From: Pelagibacteraceae bacterium AG-390-D18
GTDB lineage: Bacteria; Pseudomonadota; Alphaproteobacteria; Pelagibacterales; Pelagibacteraceae
NCBI GenBank assembly: GCA_003279715.1
Contig: QCGY01000005.1
Span: 22,924-86,923, forward strand
Reading direction: 5' to 3'
Length of the DNA: 64,000 bases
Shown: piece after piece, positions 29,154 to 38,246 of the stretch
Numbering within the stretch: the stretch's first letter is position 1
Layout: each line of letters starts with the position of its first letter
Program-made: the position numbers and the translations under genes
The notes under the pieces: generated by a model
The model's database searches: none
What the model was told of the DNA's origin: nothing
Seen by the model: only the letters and a program-made list of their open reading frames with translations

Positions 29154-29929
29154 TATGAAATAATTGCTTTTACAGATCCTAATTTTTCAATCTTTCCAGT
29201 ATAAAGACCTTTGCCTAAAATTGGCACTACTCCTACCGTTGATCCTGTAAACACATAAAAGTCTTTACCTAAATTAGTTTTATCTTTTTTGATTTTATTT
29301 AACAGGAACCTTAATGAGTTTAATGGATTATTATAAACAGCATTTGTATTTCCATTGATATTTTGTTTAATTTTTTTATTTGAAATATTTGCTTTTAAAT
29401 TACTTATATTAATTTTTTTAAATTTTTTCTTTTTACCTATTAAAAACTTAATATTAACACCAAAATCACTACTTAATTCACCATATGAAGTGATACCTAT
29501 TCTTTTCTGACGATATCCAACTACCTCTATACATGGAGCCATGTGGGAGATAAATTTTGTAACATTTTTCATTGTAATTACCTCTTTAGAGGTAAAAAAT
29601 ATTTTTTTAATTAAATAACAAACTTCAACCTCAATACCTAATACATATTTATTGATTTTAACTCGTTTACCACTTTTTAAAAAATTTCTTTTATAAATTG
29701 ATGCATAGAAAGGTTCTTTTTCTTTTAATTTTTTCATTAGGGGAATCCCAGTTCCTCCTACCTTAAAACCAATAACAGGTTCTTTAATTTTACTTTCACA
29801 TAATTTTCTAAACTTGTCAGCTTCAGTTAATTTTTTGGTAAATTTTTTTGGTATTGGTGAAATTATTTTATTTTTAAGAAAAGCATTTACAAGCTTATCT
29901 GAAATTTTATCTTTCAAAGTTTTCTTCAT
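29153..29929 (-). CDS. 2-keto-4-pentenoate hydratase/fumarylacetoacetase-like protein
   Basis: IGFKVGGTGIPLMKKL, EVEVCYLI, MAPCIEVVGYRQ, VFTGSTVGVVPI resemble the MhpD/FAH fold. Stop overlaps the M24 start by 1 nt (TAATG). Confidence 0.7.
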   Translation of the reverse strand: MKKTLKDKISDKLVNAFLKNKIISPIPKKFTKKLTEADKFRKLCESKIKEPVIGFKVGGTGIPLMKKLKEKEPFYASIYKRNFLKSGKRVKINKYVLGIEVEVCYLIKKIFFTSKEVITMKNVTKFISHMAPCIEVVGYRQKRIGITSYGELSSDFGVNIKFLIGKKKKFKKINISNLKANISNKKIKQNINGNTNAVYNNPLNSLRFLLNKIKKDKTNLGKDFYVFTGSTVGVVPILGKGLYTGKIEKLGSVKAIIS

Positions 29930-29938
29930 TCAATTTTT

Positions 29939-30742
29939 TTATTTTAATACAGACATAGGATCAAGTCTTGTTTGAAACCAATTAACTCTAAAATCTAAAT
30001 GTGGGCCTGTAGATCTACCAGTTGATCCAACGGTACCTATTACATCTCCTTTATTTATTTGATCACCAACTGAAACTAAGACATTTTCAAGGTGAGAATA
30101 AATTGTAGAGATACCATGACCATGATCCATAATAATTGTACCTCCAGTATAATACAAATCATCTTCTGCCATTGTAACCACACCAGTTCCAGAAGATTTA
30201 ATCATTGTTCCTAGTTTTGCTGCTATATCTATCCCATAATGAGGCCATCTTGGTTTTCCATTTAATATTCTTTGGCTACCGTAGACACCGCTAATGATAC
30301 CTTCTACTGGCATAATAAATTTTTCTTTAAAAAAAAGTAGATCAGAGTTGATAGCTCGTGCTTCACCAATTGCATTATTTTCTTTTTTAATTCTTTTATA
30401 AACTGACTCTGGTGGTGTAACTTTGCTTTCAGCTAGTCCATCAATTCTTTGAATATTATATTTTCTTTTTAAAACTTTTTTTGTAATTTTTGTTTTTTTA
30501 TTATTTTCAATTTTAGTAAAAACTAAATCAAATTTTCTATCTCTATCAATTCCAAAAACAAAAAAACCATCTTTAGATACTTTCACCTTTTTTTTACCAA
30601 CTAAAATTTTTGCTTCAGGGTTTGTTTTTCCCAATATAAAATGACCTTGGATAAATTTTCCTTGAAATTCTATTGCGTTTACTTGTGATGTTGTAAAAAT
30701 AAATAATACGAAGAGAAATCTATAAATTATTGAGCTGTCCAT
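29939..30742 (-). CDS. M23-family (LytM) metallopeptidase; track start 30805, preferred start 30742
   Basis: GKPRWPHYGIDIAAKLGTMIKSSGTGVV, IIMDHGHGISTIYSHLENVLV; signal peptide from MDSSIIYRFLFVLFIFTTSQVNA. Confidence 0.9.
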   Translation of the reverse strand: MDSSIIYRFLFVLFIFTTSQVNAIEFQGKFIQGHFILGKTNPEAKILVGKKKVKVSKDGFFVFGIDRDRKFDLVFTKIENNKKTKITKKVLKRKYNIQRIDGLAESKVTPPESVYKRIKKENNAIGEARAINSDLLFFKEKFIMPVEGIISGVYGSQRILNGKPRWPHYGIDIAAKLGTMIKSSGTGVVTMAEDDLYYTGGTIIMDHGHGISTIYSHLENVLVSVGDQINKGDVIGTVGSTGRSTGPHLDFRVNWFQTRLDPMSVLK

Positions 30743-31485
30743 CCACCATCTATCACTATTGATGTACCTGTAATCATTGAAGAAGCTGAAGAAGCTAAGA
30801 AGCAAACAGTTGTTGCTATATCACTTTCTGTTGCTAATTTTCCCATAGGAATATTACCTAAAGCTAATTTCTTAAATTTTTTATTTTTAAAGAAGTTTAA
30901 AACCATTGGTGTTGCAACAAATGTTGGTGCTACTGTATTAACTCTAATATTATTTTTTGCTAATTCAACACCCATACCCTTAGTTAACCCTTCAATTCCA
31001 AATTTTGTCATATTGTATACATTCCTTCCACTCATACCCACATGACCTAATTGAGAAGACATATTAATTATAGAACCTGGTCTTTTTTTATTCTTTAACA
31101 TTTTTTTAACGACAAGTTGAGCCACGTTAAAAGCTGCTTTAAGATTAAGATCAACTAAGTAGTTCATACTTTTTTGTTTAATTTTTTCAAAAGGTTCTGG
31201 AATATTTGTACCTGCATTATTTACTAACACATCTATGATTTTAATCTTATCTATCTTTTTTTTTAAATCTTCATAGTCCATTACATCACAATGAACTTTA
31301 ATGATTTTACCTTTTATTTTTTTTATTTGTTTTTCAAGTTTATCTAGATCAGATGAAGTTCTACTTAAGGCAATAACAGTTGCTCCAGCTTCAGCTAATG
31401 CAATTGAACAAGCTTTTCCTAATCCTTTGCCTGCTCCAGTTACTAGGGCGTACTTATTTTTTAAATTAATCTTTTGTAAATACAT
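30727..31485 (-). CDS. Short-chain dehydrogenase/reductase
   Basis: ALVTGAGKGLGKACSIAL, VNNAGTN, YNMTKFGIEGLTKGM, GTSIVIDGGWTAQ. Confidence 0.93.
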   Translation of the reverse strand: MYLQKINLKNKYALVTGAGKGLGKACSIALAEAGATVIALSRTSSDLDKLEKQIKKIKGKIIKVHCDVMDYEDLKKKIDKIKIIDVLVNNAGTNIPEPFEKIKQKSMNYLVDLNLKAAFNVAQLVVKKMLKNKKRPGSIINMSSQLGHVGMSGRNVYNMTKFGIEGLTKGMGVELAKNNIRVNTVAPTFVATPMVLNFFKNKKFKKLALGNIPMGKLATESDIATTVCFLASSASSMITGTSIVIDGGWTAQ

Positions 31486-32078
31486 TATAGAAATAATATT
31501 TTAAAATCTGTGTAAATCAACTCAACAGCAACAACTAATATTGCAACTAAACCAGCCCACGCAATCCATTTATACTCTTTAATCCATTTAGATATTAAAT
31601 TTGCAGCTGTTGCCATTAAAATTATTGATAAAACCAAGCCAAAAATTAGTAGAGTATAATGATCTCCAGCAGCACCAGCTACTCCAAGAACGTTATCTAA
31701 ACTCATTGTAAAGTCAGCTAATAGAATTGTCCAAATAGCCTTTAAAAAATTTGAATTATCAACTTTAATATCATCTTCTTCCCCTGATCCTTTGATAACA
31801 TCTACGTAAAGTTTGTAGACTATGTAAAGTAACAATAATCCACCAATTAGACGAAGGCCTGTAATTTGTAAAAGATAGGCAGTTAATAATGTCAATATTA
31901 TTCTTAATATTACTGCTCCTCCAATACCCCAAAAGATAATTTTTTTTCTTTGTTCAACTGGAAATTTTGATGCAACCATTCCAATAATAATTGCATTATC
32001 ACCCGCAAGAACAAGATCAATAAATATGATTTGACCTAAAATTGTTAATTGTTCTGGTGTAATTAATTCTGCAAACAT
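31485..32078 (-). CDS. TerC-family integral membrane protein
   Basis: FIDLVLAGDNAIIIGMVASKFP and ILLADFTMSLDNVLGVAGAAGDH. Confidence 0.9.
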   Translation of the reverse strand: MFAELITPEQLTILGQIIFIDLVLAGDNAIIIGMVASKFPVEQRKKIIFWGIGGAVILRIILTLLTAYLLQITGLRLIGGLLLLYIVYKLYVDVIKGSGEEDDIKVDNSNFLKAIWTILLADFTMSLDNVLGVAGAAGDHYTLLIFGLVLSIILMATAANLISKWIKEYKWIAWAGLVAILVVAVELIYTDFKILFL

Positions 32079-33674
32079 TTAGTGCTCTAGTATCATATCT
32101 GCACCTTTTTCTGCAATCATTATTGTTGGTGCATTAGTATTACCAGAAGTTATGTTGGGCATTATAGATGCATCTATTACTCTAAGATTTTTTATTCCTT
32201 TAACTTTTAATTTTTCATCAACTACTGCCATATCATCTTGGCCCATTTTACAAGTGCCAACAGGATGAAAGATAGTTTGGGCATAATTAGATGCCTCTTT
32301 GACTAACTCTTCATCATCATTGATACTTATTCCTGGTCTATACTCTTCTGGGTTATATTTCTTGAAAGTTTCAGATTCTAATACAATTTTTCTTGTTAAT
32401 TTTAATCCTTTGGCAGCTATTCTTCTATCTTCATCAGTTGAAAGATAGTTCATTTTTATTTTTGCATAAGTTCTTGAGTCTTGGTCAACAATGTTAACGT
32501 GTCCTCTGCTTGAGGGTCTTATATTAGATACAGTTGGAGTAAAAGCATGAAAATCATGATTTTTTGTTGCACCTAAAGTATCCATGCTCATTGGCTGAAC
32601 ATGCCATTGTAAATCAGGAAGTTCTAAAGAGGGATCACTTTTTGCAAACATACATAACTGACTTGCACCCATAGTCATAGGGCCACTTCTTTTAAAAATA
32701 TATTCTAACCCAATCATTAAATTTCCAAATAAACTGTTAATTTTCTTATTAAGTGATTTTATTCCATGAATTTTATAAATAGGTCTAAACATTAAATGAT
32801 CTTGTAAGTTTTCTCCAACTCCTTTTAGATCATGCACAATATCAATACCTAAATTTTTTAGTTTTTCTGAATTACCAATTCCAGATACTTGCAATATTTG
32901 AGGAGATCCTATTGCACCAGAAGATAAAATAATTTCTTTATTTGCTTGAACTTTTTTTAGTTCATTATCTTGCCAATATTCAACTTCCTTTGCAGTTTTA
33001 TTTTCAAAATTAATTTTTTTAACATGAGCTTTGGTTATTATTTTTAAATTTTTTCTATCTTTAATAGGATTTAAATATCCAACAGCTGTACTACATCTAA
33101 ATCCATCTTTTTCAGTAACCTGAAAGTACCCACAACCATGATTGTCTCCTGTATTAAAATCTTTTGTTTTAGGGATACCAAATTCTTCAGCTGCGTTTTG
33201 AAACTCATTTAATAATGGTAATTGAATTCTTTGATCAGAAACAGATAATGGACCACCAACTCCATGAAACTCGTTTTTACCTCTTTCCTGATTTTCAGCT
33301 TTAATAAAATAAGGCAAAACATCATCCCAACTCCAGCCGGTATTTCCTAACTGTCTCCAAACATCATAATCCCTATGCTGTCCCCTTACATATAAAAGAC
33401 CATTAATTGATGAGCTTCCACCTAAGGTTTTGCCTCTTGGGTATCTTATAGATATATCATTCATACTTTCGTCAGGCTCAGTTTTGTAACACCAATCTAC
33501 ATTAGGGTTATGCATTGTTTTAAAGTATCCTACTGGAATATGAATCCACGGATAATTATCTTTACCACCTGCCTCAACCAATAAAACTTTATTACTTGGA
33601 TTTTCAGATAATCTGTTTGCAAGCACACATCCTGCTGAACCTGCTCCAAGTATTATATAATCAAAGTTTTCCAT
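32079..33674 (-). CDS. GMC-family oxidoreductase (choline dehydrogenase-like)
   Basis: DYIILGAGSAGCVLANRLSENP, PRGKTLGGSSSINGLLYVRG, HPVGTCKMGQDDMAVVDEKLKVKGIKNLRVIDASIMP. Confidence 0.94.
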   Translation of the reverse strand: MENFDYIILGAGSAGCVLANRLSENPSNKVLLVEAGGKDNYPWIHIPVGYFKTMHNPNVDWCYKTEPDESMNDISIRYPRGKTLGGSSSINGLLYVRGQHRDYDVWRQLGNTGWSWDDVLPYFIKAENQERGKNEFHGVGGPLSVSDQRIQLPLLNEFQNAAEEFGIPKTKDFNTGDNHGCGYFQVTEKDGFRCSTAVGYLNPIKDRKNLKIITKAHVKKINFENKTAKEVEYWQDNELKKVQANKEIILSSGAIGSPQILQVSGIGNSEKLKNLGIDIVHDLKGVGENLQDHLMFRPIYKIHGIKSLNKKINSLFGNLMIGLEYIFKRSGPMTMGASQLCMFAKSDPSLELPDLQWHVQPMSMDTLGATKNHDFHAFTPTVSNIRPSSRGHVNIVDQDSRTYAKIKMNYLSTDEDRRIAAKGLKLTRKIVLESETFKKYNPEEYRPGISINDDEELVKEASNYAQTIFHPVGTCKMGQDDMAVVDEKLKVKGIKNLRVIDASIMPNITSGNTNAPTIMIAEKGADMILEH

Positions 33675-33711
33675 TATATTTTATTAGTATGTATTTAATA
33701 CTTTCAAAGTT

Positions 33712-33729
33712 TAGATTAATTTTAATCTA
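33712..33729. promoter_or_regulatory. Palindrome in the GMC/PhyH divergent intergenic region
   Basis: TAGATTAA-TT-TTAATCTA, perfect 8-bp arms, with further TAGATT copies nearby. Confidence 0.4.
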
Positions 33730-33803
33730 GATTTTATAAATTAATTTTTATTAAAGATCTAATTTTAAATAGATTTTTTTTTTTAATATGTTAATTTTTT
33801 TTT

Positions 33804-34565
33804 ATGCTTTCAGAATATCAACTTTCAATTTATAAAAAAGACGGTTTAGTTAAGAGTTCTACTTGCTTGTCAGATGATAAAGTAAAAGATTTAAATAATG
33901 CCCTTGATAAATATTTAGATGATCACAAAGATGAAAACACTGAATTTGTATCTGGGTTATATGAAAGAGATAGCGATTTTCTTAAATTCGCAATGTATCC
34001 TGAAATAATTAGTGAAGTAAAACAATTAATTGGTGAGGATATAGTTCTCTGGGGATCTTCATTATTTTGTAAAAAAGAGAAAAATGGAAAAGAAACACCT
34101 TGGCATCAAGACGGGGAATATTGGCCTATTAATCCATTAGAGTCGGTAACAGTATGGCTATCTATAGACGAGGTAACAGAAGAAAATGGTCCTCTACAAT
34201 ACATTCCTGGTTCTCATTTAGACAGAAAGCTGGCAGAACATAATACACTAGACTCTACTGAGGTTACTTTAAACCAGACACTTAAAAATATCGATGAAAT
34301 TAGAGATCAAGCAAAATCTGTTATTCTAAAACCAGGTATGTTTTCTATGCATGATGTTTATTTATTTCATGGATCAAGAGCAAATAATTCTGGAAAAAGA
34401 AGAGCAGGGCTTACTTACAGATATATGCCAGCTACATCTTTTTATGATCATGAAGGTGCTAAAGTTATTGAGGACAAAATTGGTTATTCTCTCCAAAGAC
34501 AATTACACTTGGTTAGTGGCAAAGACAAGTCTTCAAATAAAATTTATCAAGATCATACTAAGTAA
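33804..34565 (+). CDS. Phytanoyl-CoA dioxygenase (PhyH) family protein
   Basis: PWHQDGEYWPINPLESVTVWLSIDEVTEENGPLQYIPGSH, later HGSRANNSGKRRAGLTYRY: Fe(II)/2OG site H-x-D...H. Confidence 0.92.
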   Translation: MLSEYQLSIYKKDGLVKSSTCLSDDKVKDLNNALDKYLDDHKDENTEFVSGLYERDSDFLKFAMYPEIISEVKQLIGEDIVLWGSSLFCKKEKNGKETPWHQDGEYWPINPLESVTVWLSIDEVTEENGPLQYIPGSHLDRKLAEHNTLDSTEVTLNQTLKNIDEIRDQAKSVILKPGMFSMHDVYLFHGSRANNSGKRRAGLTYRYMPATSFYDHEGAKVIEDKIGYSLQRQLHLVSGKDKSSNKIYQDHTK

Positions 34566-34568
34566 AAT

Positions 34569-36164
34569 TTGCTACAATTTGATTCAATAATTATAGGTGC
34601 AGGAATTTCAGGTCTTTATCAGCTTCACAAATGTAGAGATGAGTTAAATTTAAAAACATTAGCTATCGAAGAAGGTTCGGATATTGGTGGGACTTGGTTT
34701 TGGAACAGGTATCCTGGTGCAAGATGTGATTCAGAAAGCCACACTTACGGTTACACTTTTTCAGAAAAAATTTACAAAAACTGGACTTGGAAAGAAAAAT
34801 ACCCAAAACAAAATACAATTCTTAAATATTTAAAATACGTAGAAAAAAAATTAGATTTAAAAAAAGATATTTTATTTAATAATAAAATTACTTCAGCAAA
34901 ATATTTGGAAAGAAAAAATTTATGGCTAATAAAAACAAACAAAAATAAAGTACTATTATGCAAGTATCTTATTTGTGCGGTTGGTTCTCTTTCATCAGCT
35001 AATATTCCCAAAATTAAAGGATTAAATACATATGAAGGAAAATATTATCACACTGGAAGATGGCCCAAAAAAAAAGTAAATCTTAAAAATAAAGTTGTCG
35101 CTCAAATTGGAACTGGGTCCAGTGGAATACAAGTAGCGCCTACAATTGCAAAAAAAGTAAAAAAGTTAGTTATTTTTCAAAGAACTCCAAATTATAGTAT
35201 TCCTGCAAGAAATAAAAAATTAACTAAAGAAATAATAAATAAATATCTAAAAAATTATAAAAAGATAAAGAATCTTATAAAAAAAACACCTGGTGGACAT
35301 ACGTTTAATTTTTCATCTAGATCAGTTTTTGATTTTAATAAAATAGAAAGAAATAAAATTTTTGAAGAAGCTTGGCTTAAAGGAAGTTTAGCTTTTAGAG
35401 CTTGTTTTGGAGACATAACTAAAAAATTAGATGCAAACAAAAAAGCGTCTAACTTTATTAAAGAAAAAATATTAAATACAGTAAAGGATAAAAAAGTAGC
35501 AGAAATTCTTACAAATTTCGATCACCCATTTACTTCAAAGCGCCCTACACTAAATACTAATTATTACGAAATATTTAATAAAGATAATGTTGAATTGATT
35601 GATTTGAAAACAAATCCAATTATTAAGATTACAAAAAAAGGAATAAAAACAAAATATAATGAATTTTTTTTTGATAAAATTATTTTTGCAACTGGATATG
35701 ACGCTTTAACAGGACCATTGTTATCTTTAAATTTAGTTGGAAAAAAGAATATCAAATTAAAAAAGTTATGGAGCAAATCACCTAAAACGTATCTTGGGTT
35801 AATGATCCCAAATTTTCCTAATTTATTCATTATACAAGGCCCTGGCAGTCCTTCTGTTCTTACTAATGTGCCTGTACAAATAGAGCAACATGTAGAATGG
35901 ATTACAAATTGTCTAAATTTCTTAAATAAAAAGAATAAAAAAACAATTGAACCAACCATCAGTTCAGCAAAAAGATGGAGTGCTGAAATTAAAAAATTAG
36001 CTGATGCGTCACTTTTTATGAAAGCTAAAATATCTTGGTATAAGGGAGATAATATACCAGGTAAGCCAAAGGTTTTTATTCCTTATCCTGGTGGATTGCC
36101 TAGATATAGAAATATATGTAATAAAGTTGAAAAAAATCAATATAAAGAATTTTTAATAAAGTAA
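34569..36164 (+). CDS. Flavin monooxygenase, Baeyer-Villiger type
   Basis: IIGAGISGLYQLHKCR, GGTWFWNRYPGARCDSES, BVMO fingerprint YEGKYYHTGRWP (FxGxxxHxxxW-like), QIGTGSSGIQ. Confidence 0.9.
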   Translation: MLQFDSIIIGAGISGLYQLHKCRDELNLKTLAIEEGSDIGGTWFWNRYPGARCDSESHTYGYTFSEKIYKNWTWKEKYPKQNTILKYLKYVEKKLDLKKDILFNNKITSAKYLERKNLWLIKTNKNKVLLCKYLICAVGSLSSANIPKIKGLNTYEGKYYHTGRWPKKKVNLKNKVVAQIGTGSSGIQVAPTIAKKVKKLVIFQRTPNYSIPARNKKLTKEIINKYLKNYKKIKNLIKKTPGGHTFNFSSRSVFDFNKIERNKIFEEAWLKGSLAFRACFGDITKKLDANKKASNFIKEKILNTVKDKKVAEILTNFDHPFTSKRPTLNTNYYEIFNKDNVELIDLKTNPIIKITKKGIKTKYNEFFFDKIIFATGYDALTGPLLSLNLVGKKNIKLKKLWSKSPKTYLGLMIPNFPNLFIIQGPGSPSVLTNVPVQIEQHVEWITNCLNFLNKKNKKTIEPTISSAKRWSAEIKKLADASLFMKAKISWYKGDNIPGKPKVFIPYPGGLPRYRNICNKVEKNQYKEFLIK

Positions 36165-36166
36165 TT

Positions 36167-36910
36167 ATGAAAAAATATTTCTTAATAATAAGCTTATTTA
36201 TTTGTTTTAATTTAAATGCAGCAGAAATTGAAATTATTTCTGACAAACCTGGTGATGGTAAAAAAATAATTCATCACTCATGGGTACAAATTGAATACAC
36301 GGGATCATTTGAAAGTGGAGATGTTTTTGATACTAACGTAGGCAAAAATAGACCTTTAGTTGTTCAAATGGGAATGAAAGAAGTTATACCTGGTTTTGAA
36401 CAAGGAATAATAGGAACTACAAAAGGTACTAAAAGAAAAATTAAGATACCTTCTGAACTAGCTTACGGTAAAAAAGGTGGTGGGGATGTTATACCTCCAA
36501 ACACTGATTTAATATTTGAATTTGAAATTATTGATGTGTTAGACCCACATTATAAAATGATTAATTCTGAGGAATTAATAGATAAAATTAATAATAATGC
36601 TGTTGCTTTAGATATTAGACTTGAAAATCAGTGGGATAAAGGTGTGATAGAAGGAACATTCCAAGAAACTGCTTTTAACAAAGATGGAAAATTCAATGTT
36701 TATATAATGGATAAAGTAAGAGCTTTAGCAGCTGAAGAGTCGCAAAATATTGAGATTGTTTTTATTAGCCATGATGGTGAAACAGCAGCCATATTAGGCA
36801 ATGCATTTGCTGAAGACCTTGGATTTAAAAATGTTTCAGTTCTAAAGGGTGGAATACTTCAATGGTTAAATGAAGACAGAAAATTGGTTCCACATAAAAA
36901 AAATAAATAA
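36167..36910 (+). CDS. Secreted FKBP-type peptidyl-prolyl isomerase fused to a rhodanese-like domain
   Basis: Signal peptide; FKBP (VQIEYTGSFESGDVFDTN...MKEVIPGFEQGIIGTTKGTKRKIKIPSELAYG); then VALDIRLENQWDKGVIEGT...VFISHDGETA...VSVLKGGILQW. Confidence 0.88.
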   Translation: MKKYFLIISLFICFNLNAAEIEIISDKPGDGKKIIHHSWVQIEYTGSFESGDVFDTNVGKNRPLVVQMGMKEVIPGFEQGIIGTTKGTKRKIKIPSELAYGKKGGGDVIPPNTDLIFEFEIIDVLDPHYKMINSEELIDKINNNAVALDIRLENQWDKGVIEGTFQETAFNKDGKFNVYIMDKVRALAAEESQNIEIVFISHDGETAAILGNAFAEDLGFKNVSVLKGGILQWLNEDRKLVPHKKNK

Positions 36911-36911
36911 T

Positions 36912-37334
36912 CTATTGCTGTTTTTTTCTTTGAAGGTTTTTTAATCTAATTTCATCATGAAATAAATCTATAACTCTTTCTTGTAAAAAAGACGATTCAG
37001 ATAGAGCAACGTCATTATTTATAATTTTGGTTATTTTTTTTTTATTAAAGGTACCCCATTTGATTAACGATTTAACAATTGGAACAGTAGATTTACCAAA
37101 TTCAGTTAAAGAATATTCGGTATTAAGAGTTTCTATTTTTGAAATTTTTTTAATTAAAAGTTTATCTCTTTCCATATCTTTTAATTGTTTAGACAACATT
37201 TGAGAAGTTATTCCATTTAATGATCTTTTCAGCTCTCCAAAACGCATATGTCTAGAGAGGAGACTATCTAAAATCATTATTTTCCATTTACCACCGATTA
37301 ATTTTAAGGCATTGGCTACAGGAGAAAATTTCAT
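36912..37334 (-). CDS. HxlR-family transcriptional regulator
   Basis: ALKLIGGKWKIMILDSLLSRHMRFGELKRSLNGITSQMLSKQLKDMERDKLL...YSLTEFGKSTVPI. Confidence 0.92.
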   Translation of the reverse strand: MKFSPVANALKLIGGKWKIMILDSLLSRHMRFGELKRSLNGITSQMLSKQLKDMERDKLLIKKISKIETLNTEYSLTEFGKSTVPIVKSLIKWGTFNKKKITKIINNDVALSESSFLQERVIDLFHDEIRLKNLQRKKQQ

Positions 37335-37336
37335 AA

Positions 37337-37355
37337 TAGTATTTTTTATATACTA
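37337..37355. promoter_or_regulatory. Candidate operator upstream of the HxlR gene
   Basis: TAGTAT-N7-ATACTA, perfect 6-bp arms, starting 3 nt upstream of the HxlR start codon. Confidence 0.5.
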
Positions 37356-37469
37356 GTCTATGAAATTGACCAAATAATTATTTAATTAAGATTAATTGCT
37401 TGGATAAAATTATAAAATAATATTATATTTTAACAAAATAAATCTTTATTCAATCAGTAAAGTACTTAG

Positions 37470-38246
37470 ATGAAATTGAAAAATAAAGTTGCAATAGTTA
37501 CTGGAGGTGGGAAAGGTATAGGGGCAGAAATTTGCTTAAGATTGGCAAAAGAAGGAGCAAAAATTGTTATTGCTGAAATGGATATCAAAAGTGGAGAAGA
37601 TATTCAAAAAAAAATTATTGAAAATATGGGCGAAGCGATTGTAGTTAACACCAATGTTGCTGATGAAGTTAGTGTAAATAATATGGCAAATGAAGCTGTC
37701 AAAAAATTTAGCAAAATTGATATTTTAATTAATAATGCTGGCATAAGACATATCAATAATATTTTAGATCATACAAAAAAACAGTGGGACGAAATGATTT
37801 CAGTAAATCTTACGGGGCCATATCTTTGTTGTAAGGTAGTAATTCCTCACATGATTAAAAATGGCAAAGGTAAGATTGTTAATTTTGGTTCTATTGCCAG
37901 TTTTATGGGTAGACCTGATAGAGTAGCATATGTTGCAGCTAAAACAGGTGTCTTAGGTTTAACTAGAGCACTAGCAGTTGATTTAACTGGAAAAAATATA
38001 AATGTTAATACTATTTGCCCAGGTTTAATTTCAACACCTTTCAATCAAAAATTTGCTGAAGATCCAGTGCATGGTGAGGCGTGGGGTAAAGAAACTATTG
38101 TTGGACGATGGGGAGTGCCTTCTGATATATCTGGGGCTGCAGTATTTTTATCAAGCGATGATGCTGATTTTATTAATGGGTCAGAGATTAAAATTGATGG
38201 TGGTTGGTTAGCTGCTAAAACTAGAAAAGGTGAGATAGAGAATTAA
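37470..38246 (+). CDS. Short-chain dehydrogenase/reductase
   Basis: AIVTGGGKGIGAEICLRL, INNAGIRH, YVAAKTGVLGLTRALAVDL, NGSEIKIDGGWLA. Confidence 0.94.
   Translation: MKLKNKVAIVTGGGKGIGAEICLRLAKEGAKIVIAEMDIKSGEDIQKKIIENMGEAIVVNTNVADEVSVNNMANEAVKKFSKIDILINNAGIRHINNILDHTKKQWDEMISVNLTGPYLCCKVVIPHMIKNGKGKIVNFGSIASFMGRPDRVAYVAAKTGVLGLTRALAVDLTGKNINVNTICPGLISTPFNQKFAEDPVHGEAWGKETIVGRWGVPSDISGAAVFLSSDDADFINGSEIKIDGGWLAAKTRKGEIEN

Noticed and set aside
35564-35959. 131-aa antisense ORF
   Set aside because: Antisense to the BVMO gene, whose family motifs are unambiguous.
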